Numbered from the stretch's first letter, positions 17,460-26,195 are shown. The stretch: DNA of 26,289 bases from an uncultured beta proteobacterium (GCA_903827075.1 CAIKGX010000160.1:1-26289), one strand, 5' to 3'. Program-made: numbers and translations. The notes: generated by a model not told the origin, from the letters alone.

Positions 17460-17477
17460 TTGCACCATATTAGTGCT
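17460..17477 (-). promoter_or_regulatory. NtrC binding site, promoter-distal
   Basis: Minus strand AGCACTAATATGGTGCAA, nearly identical to the strong E. coli glnAp2 enhancer site as I recall it (AGCACTATTTTGGTGCAA). Its centre is 51 bases from the proximal site, about five helical turns, as expected for cooperative NtrC binding. It begins nine bases after the stop codon of the preceding gene. Confidence 0.8.
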
Positions 17478-17485
17478 TTATTGGG

Positions 17486-18340
17486 CTAAGCGATATCGTG
17501 AATCTCATAACCCAACTCTTGCGTGCCAGCTCGTAAGGCTATCCAGGCACTTTGAAGTAAGTTTGAGTTCCCTTTAATGCCCAGTTCAATATGACGTTGC
17601 GTGTAGACACCATCCTTAGCGGCGTCTCCAACCGAAGGTAGGCTAAACACCTTAACCCCGGGGTAATTGGCCTCTATCCGCTCCATCAGGGGGGTTAAAG
17701 TGGACTCTATGCCCTTGGGCACAATAAAGCTTTGCTCGGCCCAGTCTGTCTGATGAAATAAATCTGCGTAATGCGTATCCAAGCACCAAGCCATCATCGG
17801 CGCAGCCATTACCGGAAACCCCGGTAAGAAATGGTGCTCTTTAATCCGAAACCCCGGAATCTGGTTATAAGGATTTGGAATGATGTCACTGCCGATCGGA
17901 AACTCACCCATTTTGAAGCGATGTTGATTTTCAGGGGTACTGAGATCCGCTTTAATGGGGTCGCCCTCTGCCATCGACTGTATGCGGCCAGCTATTAATT
18001 CTTGCGCGCTGGGATGCAATTCTGTTTTCGTACCCAAGGCCAAAGCTGCGCACTGCCTGGTGTGGTCATCAGGAGTTGCTCCAATGCCACCCGTACTGAA
18101 GACGACATCACCACTAATAAAGCTAGCTTTTAAGGTAGCAGTAATTTGCTCGGGATCATCTGCTACATACTTGGCCCACGACAGACTTAAGCCCCGTTCA
18201 TTTAAAAGTTCGATCAATTTACTCAGATGCTTGTCTTGGCGTCGACCCGATAAAATTTCATCACCAATGACGATTAAACCAAAACGACGAGCCAACTTTT
18301 CTGCTTCATTTACGGCCACTTTTTTTACTGCATCAACCAT
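17486..18340 (-). CDS. CinA/MoaB-fold (molybdopterin-binding domain) protein
   Basis: 284 residues from the ATG at 18340. The N-terminal MoCF/CinA domain shows GDEILSGRRQDKH at 26-38 and STGGIGATPDD at 82-92, the usual glycine-rich nucleotide/pterin loops. The C-terminal deamidase domain of full CinA is absent, so this is the single-domain type annotated as competence/damage-inducible protein A-like or molybdopterin-binding protein. Real activity is uncertain (pyrophosphatase or a pterin step are possible). A TTG at 18361 would add seven residues, but the ATG has GGAG ten bases upstream and overlaps the upstream gene's stop by eight bases, the usual coupling pattern. Confidence 0.85.
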   Translation of the reverse strand: MVDAVKKVAVNEAEKLARRFGLIVIGDEILSGRRQDKHLSKLIELLNERGLSLSWAKYVADDPEQITATLKASFISGDVVFSTGGIGATPDDHTRQCAALALGTKTELHPSAQELIAGRIQSMAEGDPIKADLSTPENQHRFKMGEFPIGSDIIPNPYNQIPGFRIKEHHFLPGFPVMAAPMMAWCLDTHYADLFHQTDWAEQSFIVPKGIESTLTPLMERIEANYPGVKVFSLPSVGDAAKDGVYTQRHIELGIKGNSNLLQSAWIALRAGTQELGYEIHDIA

Positions 18341-19202
18341 GGTAAGGAAGCTCCATATCAATCACCCGTGATTCAATAGTTAAGGTTTTATCCAACTCTT
18401 CTTGCCTGAGATCTTTTAGAGCCGTCAATAAAAAATGGGCAAACCACAGAGCAGCAAAAACAAAGATGACCGAATAAATCCACAGCGCAACAAAACTCAC
18501 AATCGGAAACAAGACTAAGGCCAAAGCAGAGGTTGCCCAAAAGAATGTAGGTACAGCGCCCAGCATTCCAGAAACAATCCCCATAGTTAGTAGCGACCAG
18601 CGGTATTTATGAATTAATACATCGCGCTCTTGTGAGCTAGCATGTTGTGCGAGTACATCATAGGACATTAAGCGCATAGTGAGCCAACCCCAAAGTAATG
18701 GAGGCAAGACTGCCACCAGTGGGGGCACCCACCATACAGGAAGGGTTAGCATGACTAGTGCCAAACAAATTAGTGCCGACCACAAGGTATACACAAAACT
18801 ACCAAATAAGCCCCCTCCGCGCTTACTAACGATATCTTTGTATGCATGTTGACGAGTCACGCTACGCACAATGGCAGGCACCGTGGTAAATGCAATAAAG
18901 ACTAAGAGGCTAATAGTGATTAAGGGAATAATGAGCATCACAAAGAACAAAGGTGCTATCCAGGCACGGGCATTTTCAAAACCAGCCCAGATCAAACCAT
19001 CCTGAATCCAGCTAGTAAAAATAGAGGTGGTCAAGAAAATACTTAACATCTCCAATGCAGGCGTCCAAGTGAGCCAAATCAAACAACCCCATAGCACCGA
19101 CACAATAAAAAATGGGCGTAGGCTTAACCACAGCATTTTGGGATGCATGGTACCGACTAGCGCCAATCCAAAACTTTTAAATACCTGTTGCATGCCGTCC
19201 AT
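18333..19202 (-). CDS. EI24-domain integral membrane protein
   Basis: 289 residues with about six hydrophobic segments (around 25-50, 85-110, 135-150, 155-175, 205-230 and 235-265) and a family-like central stretch (IVSKRGGGLFGSFVYTLWSALICLAL, shown here by its ends only: IVSKRGGG and ALICLAL). It resembles the EI24/CysZ-like membrane family found in Burkholderiales. CysZ imports sulfate, but no sulfate genes are nearby and that role is not implied. The ATG at 19202 has only a weak ribosome-binding site; a second ATG three codons in is possible. It overlaps the CinA-like gene by eight bases. Confidence 0.75.
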   Translation of the reverse strand: MDGMQQVFKSFGLALVGTMHPKMLWLSLRPFFIVSVLWGCLIWLTWTPALEMLSIFLTTSIFTSWIQDGLIWAGFENARAWIAPLFFVMLIIPLITISLLVFIAFTTVPAIVRSVTRQHAYKDIVSKRGGGLFGSFVYTLWSALICLALVMLTLPVWWVPPLVAVLPPLLWGWLTMRLMSYDVLAQHASSQERDVLIHKYRWSLLTMGIVSGMLGAVPTFFWATSALALVLFPIVSFVALWIYSVIFVFAALWFAHFLLTALKDLRQEELDKTLTIESRVIDMELPYHG

Positions 19203-19231
19203 ATAGTTCCAATGAATGATTGAGGTGCAAC

Positions 19232-20212
19232 TTAAGAATGGGCCTTACCAAACACTTCACGAAATGCATGACGCAAGCCCTGCCACTGCTGTACAAATAC
19301 ATTGTGAGAGACCTGCAAATTTCTAACACCAGTTGGGTAAACCTCTTTTGGAAAGATGGCCGTTCTAAACAGCATATCCCACCAAGGAAACAAAATTCCA
19401 AAATTACAACCTCCGAGTACGCCCGGCTTGCCTTTTGCTTCGTGACCATAACCCACAGCATGATGCATGCGGTGATACATCGGGGAAACCAGTAAATACT
19501 TTAATGGGCCCAAATGCACTTTGATATTGGCATGCTGCCAACTTTGTATAAATTGACTAAAGACCACTAATAATATGAACTGACCTGGTGATACGCCAAA
19601 TAACAAAGCAAAGAATGCAAATACCACTGCACGCATGATGTCATCTAAGATATGGTTGCGATTATCAGACCAAGCAGTCATCACGGTTTGACTGTGATGC
19701 AAGGTATGCAATTGCCACCACCAATTAAAAGTATGTGATGCACGGTGATATAGATATTCCACAAAATCGAGCATCACAAAATAAATAAAGAAGCTCACCA
19801 ATGGAATTGAGGTAACCGATGGCCACCAAGACTCTACATTCATCCGGCCAAAGCGAAAGTCATGTAAGACGGCATCGATTTCAAAGAAGAATCCCGATAA
19901 TGCAATAAAAATAAGGCCGTGAAAAATACCTAAACGATGAAACAGCGTATAGCAAACATCTGCTTTACTAGAATGCGCAAATCGCTCTTGAGATTCTGCT
20001 GGTGAAAGGCGCTCCCAGGTACGTAGCACTGTAATGATCAAAATAATTTGAATGCAGCCAAATAAAAACCAATCAAGGCCATCGAAAACATCTTCAGCCC
20101 AAGCCATTAAATCCAATTGATACAAAATGGGTCCAACTACATTAGCAAACAGAAACTCTTGGAGGCTGGCATAAGCTTCCGCTAGAGAGGAAAGAGCTGG
20201 GTTGAGATCCAT
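19232..20212 (-). CDS. Sterol desaturase / fatty acid hydroxylase superfamily membrane protein
   Basis: 326 residues, membrane-bound non-haem di-iron type. Three histidine clusters are complete: HRASH at 156-160, HTLHH at 169-173 and HRMHH at 247-251, with extra His in DNRNH (183-187) and WQHAN. Hydrophobic segments at about 48-65, 95-112, 136-155, 193-222. In this superfamily the His boxes bind two irons that activate oxygen to hydroxylate or desaturate a lipid. The substrate is unknown; bacterial relatives act on fatty acids, hopanoid-like or carotenoid lipids. It lies 13-29 bases from its neighbours, so it is in the same transcript as the deacetylase and EI24 genes. Confidence 0.88.
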   Translation of the reverse strand: MDLNPALSSLAEAYASLQEFLFANVVGPILYQLDLMAWAEDVFDGLDWFLFGCIQIILIITVLRTWERLSPAESQERFAHSSKADVCYTLFHRLGIFHGLIFIALSGFFFEIDAVLHDFRFGRMNVESWWPSVTSIPLVSFFIYFVMLDFVEYLYHRASHTFNWWWQLHTLHHSQTVMTAWSDNRNHILDDIMRAVVFAFFALLFGVSPGQFILLVVFSQFIQSWQHANIKVHLGPLKYLLVSPMYHRMHHAVGYGHEAKGKPGVLGGCNFGILFPWWDMLFRTAIFPKEVYPTGVRNLQVSHNVFVQQWQGLRHAFREVFGKAHS

Positions 20213-20225
20213 GCCTTATTGTGAC

Positions 20226-20996
20226 TTATTTACCCTGTTTGGGTAGCGTACCAAAACAAAACCCCCGATTCTTGAGGCGAATGATTAACTGCTCTAGAAC
20301 TGCTGGGGCCCAAGGGTCTTTACGTGACCAGATTCCTAAATGTGCCATAGCAATATCACCATCTTGTAGATTCTGGCTCGCTCGTTGCAATAAATCATGG
20401 TTGGGGTGAATAAGGGAGCTTAGTTCATCACCCAAAAATCCAGCGTCATGCCAACCCATGTGCTGAAAGCCGCAAGCATTTCCCATTTTAATTAAACGGG
20501 GTGAAGTCTTCCCGCCAGGAGCACGCCATATTTTCTGAATAGGTGATCCAGTTAACTCTTTAAAACGATCATCCACTTTGCGAATTTCTCGGCACATGGC
20601 TGCTTCGTTATACAAAACGGTTATCCCTGCTTTGGGACCAAACTGGGGCCTCTCAAAAACCTCACCAGCGGGTCCATCTTTTACAAAGTAGACATGATCA
20701 TAGGTATGACTACCGAAATGATGACCTTCACTTAAGCGCTCCTGCCAATAGGTTTTCCAAGAATCGTCCAGCGAAAAATCACCGCGACTGGTTTTCTCAT
20801 TCGCCAAGAAGAATGTGGCCTTCACGTGCTGACGATTCAAAATATCAGCGACGGTTTGAGCTACTGACATATTGCCGGTATCAAAGGTGAGATAAACCGT
20901 CTTTTTACAGATGGGCTCTTGTGCAAAGCCAATAGATGCAGCAGTCGCCAAAACAAGGGGAAGAAGATAGTGCTTAATGACCCATTTCAAACACAT
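20226..20996 (-). CDS. Secreted polysaccharide deacetylase-like (NodB homology) protein
   Basis: 256 residues from the ATG at 20996; a TTG at 21014 would add six residues and overlap the upstream gene. The ATG is preferred because it gives a clean signal peptide (KWVIKHYLLPLVLATAASIGFA, cut after about residue 25). NodB motifs: LTFDTGN (Asp39 as catalytic base), GSHTYDH with His97 and His101 as metal ligands, and RAPGG (158-162). The usual second Asp of TFDDG, a metal ligand, is Thr here, so activity may be altered, as in the TFDNG-type enzymes. The expected action is removal of N- or O-acetyl groups from a glycan in the periplasm or cell wall. The downstream gene is 13 bases away. Confidence 0.85.
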   Translation of the reverse strand: MCLKWVIKHYLLPLVLATAASIGFAQEPICKKTVYLTFDTGNMSVAQTVADILNRQHVKATFFLANEKTSRGDFSLDDSWKTYWQERLSEGHHFGSHTYDHVYFVKDGPAGEVFERPQFGPKAGITVLYNEAAMCREIRKVDDRFKELTGSPIQKIWRAPGGKTSPRLIKMGNACGFQHMGWHDAGFLGDELSSLIHPNHDLLQRASQNLQDGDIAMAHLGIWSRKDPWAPAVLEQLIIRLKNRGFCFGTLPKQGK

Positions 20997-21004
20997 GCTC
21001 AGTT

Positions 21005-22009
21005 TTATTCCCAAGCGGCACGGGGAGTAAAGAAAACGCCATGCGGAGATTTGCCGACGGGAATAGTGGCAATCAACTTCATCGATGGAATATCAATTAC
21101 CCCCACCTTTTTAGAAAAGCGGAAGGTAACCCATAATGTTTTTCCATCAGGCGTAATTTCCATATCATCAGGCCCTGCAGGAAGACCAGTGATATCGCCT
21201 ACCTTTTCCAAAGTTTGCATGTTGATGAGGCTAATGGTCGAGGCAATGCGGTTGCTAATGAAAACATGCTTCTTGTCACCCAAGGGGCGGAAATTATGAG
21301 CCCCTTTGCCAGTGTAGATTCGCTTTACTTCTTTACGATTTTTCCAATCGATCACCTGAATATTATCTTCACCTGTAATGCCAACTAAAAGGTACTGGTC
21401 ACCTGGAGTCATCCATAAACCTGCGGGAACTTTACCTGTTGGCATGATCCATGAAACTGTTTGGGTCTCTAAATCAATCGCCGCTAACTGACTTGAGTCT
21501 TGTAATGTAATGAAGGCAGTTTTGCTATCTGAGGTAAAAGCAATATGACTTGGTGTCTTAGCCAGCTTAATGGATTTGGCTAATTTAAGATCTGCACCTT
21601 GAGCGGTATAGATATCTACACGATCTAAGCGATTACCATTTGCCACAAACCATTTATGATTTGGTGAGTAACCGATTTGGTATGGGTCGATGATGTTCGG
21701 AATTTGACCCGTTAACTCACCGCTTACGGGATTCATCAAGACCACATCATTGCCAGCGGCATTGGCAATAAGTAAAGTTTTTTGATCTGGAGTCATCATC
21801 AAGTGATGCGGCTCCTTACCAACAGCTATGGTCTTAATGACTTGTCGTGTTGGCATGTCAATCAAACTTACCGAAGCCTCGCCAGAATTGAGAACAATCG
21901 CTAGCTTAGGTTGCGCCTTAGAATCTATTGCAGGCGCTGGAGTTTGAGCGAAGACAGTAAAAACAAACAGGGCTAAAGCGATGGTAGTGAGCGCCTTGGC
22001 GCCATTCAT
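21005..22009 (-). CDS. YVTN-family beta-propeller protein, exported
   Basis: About 334 residues from the ATG at 22009, a start that leaves an ideal signal peptide (MNGAKALTTIALALFVFTVFA). ATG codons at 22036 and 22054 are in frame, but they fall within a candidate promoter (TTTACA at 22054-22059, 16 bases, TATGTA at 22032-22037, minus strand). No start has a ribosome-binding site. The mature part consists of about seven repeats of the type 'VIKTIAVGKEPHHLMMTPDQKTL' (ends VIKT and QKTL), each with a P-H/S-x-x-x-x-x-T/S-x-D turn, the mark of YVTN/cytochrome-d1-like propellers. These usually bind partners or cofactors in the periplasm. No haem motif is present. Confidence 0.85.
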   Translation of the reverse strand: MNGAKALTTIALALFVFTVFAQTPAPAIDSKAQPKLAIVLNSGEASVSLIDMPTRQVIKTIAVGKEPHHLMMTPDQKTLLIANAAGNDVVLMNPVSGELTGQIPNIIDPYQIGYSPNHKWFVANGNRLDRVDIYTAQGADLKLAKSIKLAKTPSHIAFTSDSKTAFITLQDSSQLAAIDLETQTVSWIMPTGKVPAGLWMTPGDQYLLVGITGEDNIQVIDWKNRKEVKRIYTGKGAHNFRPLGDKKHVFISNRIASTISLINMQTLEKVGDITGLPAGPDDMEITPDGKTLWVTFRFSKKVGVIDIPSMKLIATIPVGKSPHGVFFTPRAAWE

Positions 22010-22057
22010 ACTGCTATTGCGGATAAATGTATACATAAGCCATATTGTAAGCATGTA

Positions 22058-22079
22058 AAGGGGCTCTTTAGCCGCCCTT
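22058..22079 (-). terminator. Weak hairpin after the DUF3418 gene
   Basis: Minus strand AAGG-GC-GGCT / loop AAAG / AGCC-CCTT with a two-base bulge, followed only by TTTACA. It lies 18 bases beyond the stop at 22097. It might partly separate the hrpA unit from the following operon; weak. Confidence 0.3.
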
Positions 22080-22096
22080 GGGGAGAGGGGTTTGAC

Positions 22097-23020
22097 CTAG
22101 CGCAAGCTAGCCAAGACCTTTTCAAGACGCTTTAAGGACATCGGGGTTGGCGTCTTCAGCTCCTGAGCATACAAAGCCACCCGCAACTCCTCTAACTGCC
22201 AACGGAAATCCTGTAAAGCCTGATCTTCAGAGAGGGCATAAGAGGCAGACCCCCTGCTTCCTTGAACCCGCTTTTGCCAAGGCCTGGCAACCGACTCCCA
22301 GTCCTTTTGACACTGGGCATCTCTTGCGGGGTTAGAGCGCAGCTTTTCTATTCGTAGAGCGATTGCCTTGAGATACCTTGGTAAGTGCACCATTTGGGCA
22401 TAAGGAATATCAGCAATAAACTTGGCTGATATGAGTCCTTGCAGTTGCGTTTGGATATCGGCATAAGCGCTAACTGAAATTGCCTTTGCTTGAGGCAGCT
22501 TCTTTTGCAGATCCGCATTGGCCTGCAAAGCTGTTAAAGCATGCTTTGCGACCTCTTGCGCAATTAATGCCAAGCGCGGTTTGCCCGATTGAATGCGCTC
22601 TAAAAACTGCTCTGCATTAACGGGTAAGGCATCACTCATAAAAGCCCGCTCTAGCGCTAGATTAAGAATTTGCTCTACCAAGCCCTCGACCGAACCCACG
22701 TTGATAAATAGCAATCCCAACTCGCGTATACCTGGCAACTGTTTTTGCAAAGACTTCAAAGTCTCCTTATTCGATAGTGCAAATAGGCGACGCAATCCTT
22801 GCCAGTGAGACTTTCTTGCATCCGTTAGACTATCGAATACCTCTAAGTCACAAGACTCCCCTTTATCCACTAGGGCGGGGTAGCCGTACAGGGTTTGATT
22901 GCCTTTTTGAATTTCTAAAGTTTCGGCTAACTCGCCAAACTCCCAAGTACGATAACCACCTTGCTCTACTTGGCGTGCTTGTGCTGGTGACCCCGTTTTT
23001 TGGTTGATGGAAATAGGCAC
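22097..23020 (-). CDS. hrpA (3' part): HrpA C-terminal region (DUF3418), separated from the helicase by an in-frame stop
   Basis: 307 codons from a GTG at 23020. This is the DUF3418 C-terminal part of HrpA helicases, recognised by YRTWEFGELAETLEI near the start and the end region FRWQLEELRVALYAQELKTPTPMSLKRL (ends shown: FRWQLEELRVALYAQ and PMSLKRL). It is in the same frame as the helicase part: after TAA (23027-23029) come ACA, GCG and then this GTG. Together the two parts give about 1337 residues, close to the 1300 of E. coli HrpA. No ribosome-binding site precedes the GTG, but the six-base gap after the stop could allow reinitiation. As an independent protein it would be unusual. Confidence 0.82.
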   Translation of the reverse strand: MPISINQKTGSPAQARQVEQGGYRTWEFGELAETLEIQKGNQTLYGYPALVDKGESCDLEVFDSLTDARKSHWQGLRRLFALSNKETLKSLQKQLPGIRELGLLFINVGSVEGLVEQILNLALERAFMSDALPVNAEQFLERIQSGKPRLALIAQEVAKHALTALQANADLQKKLPQAKAISVSAYADIQTQLQGLISAKFIADIPYAQMVHLPRYLKAIALRIEKLRSNPARDAQCQKDWESVARPWQKRVQGSRGSASYALSEDQALQDFRWQLEELRVALYAQELKTPTPMSLKRLEKVLASLR

Positions 23021-23026
23021 CGCTGT

Positions 23027-26000
23027 TTATATACCAAGCTCAGCTTGAACTATTTCCTGTGCAATCGCCTGAAATGCCGTGCGAGCCGTCTCGCCATACT
23101 CTGCCCGTAAACGGGCCAGATTGCGCTCCAAATCCAATTGACGACCATGCTCATCAATTAAACGAAAGTTCATTGAGGAATGTGCTGGCAAAGCCTCTGG
23201 CCTAAAATCCGTTCGCTTAATCTCTAGGCCGCGCTCTTTGCGGATATCTCCAATCAAGCTATCAAGATAATCACCCACGCCAAACTGCTTTTCCTCCAAT
23301 GCACGCTCTAGAAACGATTTTGCATAATCAGGCAAAGGGACGCAGTGGCGACGTAATTTTTGAGGCAAGGTTTTAAGTAGTAGTAGGGTTTTTTCTTCAC
23401 ACATTCCTGGTACCAACCACTCACAACGTCGACCGTCTACTTGATTTAATAGAGTTAAGGGCACCACCAAGGTCACGCCATCTTTGGGGCTGGCAGGTTC
23501 AAAGTGATAGGTCAGACTGAGCTCAGTACCGCCGACCATGATCTTTTTAGGATAGCGATCTACGGTAATGCCAGCTGCCTCGTGACGCATGAGATCAGCT
23601 TTGGCTAGACGCAGCTGGCTATCTGGACCATCCGCATCTTTTCCTAAAGGACCAGTAAGCCAAGCTTTCATGGATTCTCGACTTAACACCTCTTTCGGAA
23701 TTCGAGAACCATAAAAGGCATATAGCAAATCATCATCTACCAATACGTCAGGGCGGCGCGAGCGATGCTCAAGCGCTTCAATTTCTTTAATGAGACGGCG
23801 GTTGTGCCAGAAAAAACCAAAACAATCGGGGTATTTTTTTCTGGCATCTGCTTCGGTTTCACGAATGAGCGCAGGCGTATCCATGCGACCAAACATTTCT
23901 TCTTGGACTAAAGCTTGGCGAATAAACAATTCTCGAGTCAAAATAGGATCATGCGATTCATAACGTACGCGTCTACCGTGATATATGGGCAAACCATATA
24001 AAGTACCACGCTCAAAGGCCATTACTTCACCTTGGCGGTTATCCCAAAAGGGATCGCTTAGGGATTTAATCAGGCGATGCGCTGCGACTCGCTCTACCCA
24101 TTGAGGTTCAATCTTGGCAATCGTCCGGGCATACATCCGATTGGTTTCTTGTAACTCTCCTGCCAAGATCCAAGCGCCTGCTTTTTTGCCAATGGTCGAT
24201 CCAGGCCAGATGAATGGCCGAATACCGCGTGCACCAATATAACCTCCGGTTTTACTGCCGCGCTCTTGTGATTTTTCATCGTCTTCTTTTTTAGCCACGT
24301 AACCCAGTAAACCTGTCAGAAGGGATAGGTGAATTTGCTCATAGCTTGCAGCCAACCCATTCTCTTTCCAGCCCTTTTCACCAAGCATCGTGTGGAGCTG
24401 TCCATGAACATCGCGCCATTCACGCAAACGTCTAGGTGATAAAAATTTACTACGGCATAGATTCTCTAGCTGCCGATTACTGTGTTTGTGTTGCAAAGCA
24501 TCTTGATACCAGTCCCAGAGTTTTACAAAGTTCAGAAATTCAGAGCGTTCATCTGCAAACTGTAAATGCGCTTGATCAGCTGCTGCCGCCTGATCCATGG
24601 GTCGATCGCGTGGATCTTGTGTCGCGAGCGCAGAGGCAATGATAGTGACCTCGCGCAAGGCATTTTGCTCTTTAGCGGCAAGTAACATACGGCCAATACG
24701 GGGATCTAATGGAAGGTCAGCCAGCTGCTTACCAGTGGGTGTCAGCTTGAAGTTGCTATTGAGATCCTGATTACTGACATCTGTGTTTTCTTCATAGGCA
24801 ATAGCGCCCAACTCATCTAAGAGCTGCACACCATCAGCAATAGCGCGACCCAATGGCTTATCAATAAATGGGAAATCTTGAATTTTGGGGAGCCGCAAAT
24901 AAGTCATGCGTAGCAAGACAGCAGCTAAAGAGCTTCGCAGAATTTCTGGATCGGTAAATTTTGACCTTCCTTGATAGTCCAGCTCGCTATAGAGACGAAT
25001 GCAGATACCATCGGATACCCGTCCGCAACGACCTGCCCTTTGGTTGGCGGCGGCCTGAGAGATGGGCTCAATTTGTAACTGCTCTACTTTATTACGGTAG
25101 GAGTAACGCTTGACGCGAGCCAAACCACTATCCACCACGTAACGTATATTGGGTACGGTCAATGAGGTTTCAGCAACGTTGGTTGTCAAAATGATGCGTC
25201 GTCCATTGCCTGGGTTAAACACCCGCTCTTGCTCGGCCACTGATTGGCGTGCAAACAGACTCAAAATCTCTGGATGAAAGCGTTGTTGCAATACATGGTC
25301 TTTGCGCAAAGCTTCGGCGCAATCTCGAATCTCACGCTCGCCCGGTAAAAAGACCAGCACATCACCTGCACCATGAACCCCTTCTCGCCATACATTTGAA
25401 ATCGCCTCGACTACCGCATCCGGAATTTCTTTAGCCTCTTTGGACTCTTTTTTTCCATCGGGCTTTACATCTGGCTCTAAGGGTGCATAGCGCTGCTCTA
25501 CCGGAAAGAGTCGACCACTGACCTCAATCACGGGAGCTGCTTGCCCACCAATGGCAAAGTGCTGAGAAAAGCGCTGGGCGTCAATAGTCGCTGAGGTAAT
25601 AATCAGCTTGAGATCAGGACGCTTTGGTAGAAGCTGCCTTAAATAACCCAATAAAAAATCGATATTCAGGCTACGCTCGTGGGCTTCATCGATGATGAGC
25701 GTGTCATAGGCTCTGAGTTGCGGATCACGCTGGGTCTCTGCTAGCAAAATACCATCAGTCATCAGTTTGATCGATGCACCTTGACTGGTTTTATCTGCAA
25801 AACGAATCTGATACCCCACATCTTGGCCAATGGGGCTACCTAACTCCTGGGCAATACGCTTAGCCGTTGCGGTAGCAGCAATCCGTCGGGGCTGAGTATG
25901 GCCAATGAGTTTGCCGCCGTTAATAGTGCCTCTACCGAGATCTAAACAGATCTTTGGCAGTTGGGTTGTTTTACCTGAACCGGTCTCGCCACAGACAATG

Positions 26001-26110
26001 ACTACTTGGTGGCTGAGCAAAGCATCCTTGATGACTTGGCGTTGCCCAGAAACTGGCAACTCTTCCGGAAAACGGATTTCGAGTTTGCGTCCGGTGTTGG
26101 AAGCAGGCAC
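23027..26110 (-). CDS. hrpA: ATP-dependent RNA helicase HrpA, N-terminal helicase part
   Basis: DEAH-box helicase, which in E. coli splits stalled, collided ribosomes and takes part in mRNA processing. 1027 residues: Walker A GETGSGKT at 41-48, DEAH at 141-144, SAT at 173-175 and motif VI QRAGRCGR at 357-364, followed by the winged-helix/HA2 and OB-fold regions. It ends ...QAELGI at an in-frame TAA, after which the DUF3418 region continues in the same frame. The 5' end is also odd. The GTG at 26110 has no ribosome-binding site, the frame stays open through seven more codons of bacterial character (reading NAGPVA ahead of the GTG), and a stop appears only at 26135-26137, inside the AT-rich stretch leading to the eukaryotic exon. 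The true start may have been lost at the junction. Confidence 0.93.
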   Translation of the reverse strand: MPASNTGRKLEIRFPEELPVSGQRQVIKDALLSHQVVIVCGETGSGKTTQLPKICLDLGRGTINGGKLIGHTQPRRIAATATAKRIAQELGSPIGQDVGYQIRFADKTSQGASIKLMTDGILLAETQRDPQLRAYDTLIIDEAHERSLNIDFLLGYLRQLLPKRPDLKLIITSATIDAQRFSQHFAIGGQAAPVIEVSGRLFPVEQRYAPLEPDVKPDGKKESKEAKEIPDAVVEAISNVWREGVHGAGDVLVFLPGEREIRDCAEALRKDHVLQQRFHPEILSLFARQSVAEQERVFNPGNGRRIILTTNVAETSLTVPNIRYVVDSGLARVKRYSYRNKVEQLQIEPISQAAANQRAGRCGRVSDGICIRLYSELDYQGRSKFTDPEILRSSLAAVLLRMTYLRLPKIQDFPFIDKPLGRAIADGVQLLDELGAIAYEENTDVSNQDLNSNFKLTPTGKQLADLPLDPRIGRMLLAAKEQNALREVTIIASALATQDPRDRPMDQAAAADQAHLQFADERSEFLNFVKLWDWYQDALQHKHSNRQLENLCRSKFLSPRRLREWRDVHGQLHTMLGEKGWKENGLAASYEQIHLSLLTGLLGYVAKKEDDEKSQERGSKTGGYIGARGIRPFIWPGSTIGKKAGAWILAGELQETNRMYARTIAKIEPQWVERVAAHRLIKSLSDPFWDNRQGEVMAFERGTLYGLPIYHGRRVRYESHDPILTRELFIRQALVQEEMFGRMDTPALIRETEADARKKYPDCFGFFWHNRRLIKEIEALEHRSRRPDVLVDDDLLYAFYGSRIPKEVLSRESMKAWLTGPLGKDADGPDSQLRLAKADLMRHEAAGITVDRYPKKIMVGGTELSLTYHFEPASPKDGVTLVVPLTLLNQVDGRRCEWLVPGMCEEKTLLLLKTLPQKLRRHCVPLPDYAKSFLERALEEKQFGVGDYLDSLIGDIRKERGLEIKRTDFRPEALPAHSSMNFRLIDEHGRQLDLERNLARLRAEYGETARTAFQAIAQEIVQAELGI

Positions 26111-26186
26111 AGCTACAGGCCCTGCATTGGGTTTTTATGACAGGTATTTATTGTTAAATGGAATTTTGTTACATTAATTAAAGAAA

Positions 26187-26195
26187 TCTCACCTT
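26187..26195 (-). promoter_or_regulatory. Eukaryotic 5' splice donor
   Basis: Minus strand AAG|GTGAGA with the cut after 26193. It fits the consensus MAG|GTRAGT at all positions through GTGAG. It directly follows the 15th codon of the Gdi-like reading frame, exactly where similarity to GDI stops (GDI proteins continue ECILSG; here translation would give VRFL and a stop). The AT-rich sequence beyond it (to about 26130) is intron-like. Confidence 0.75.
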
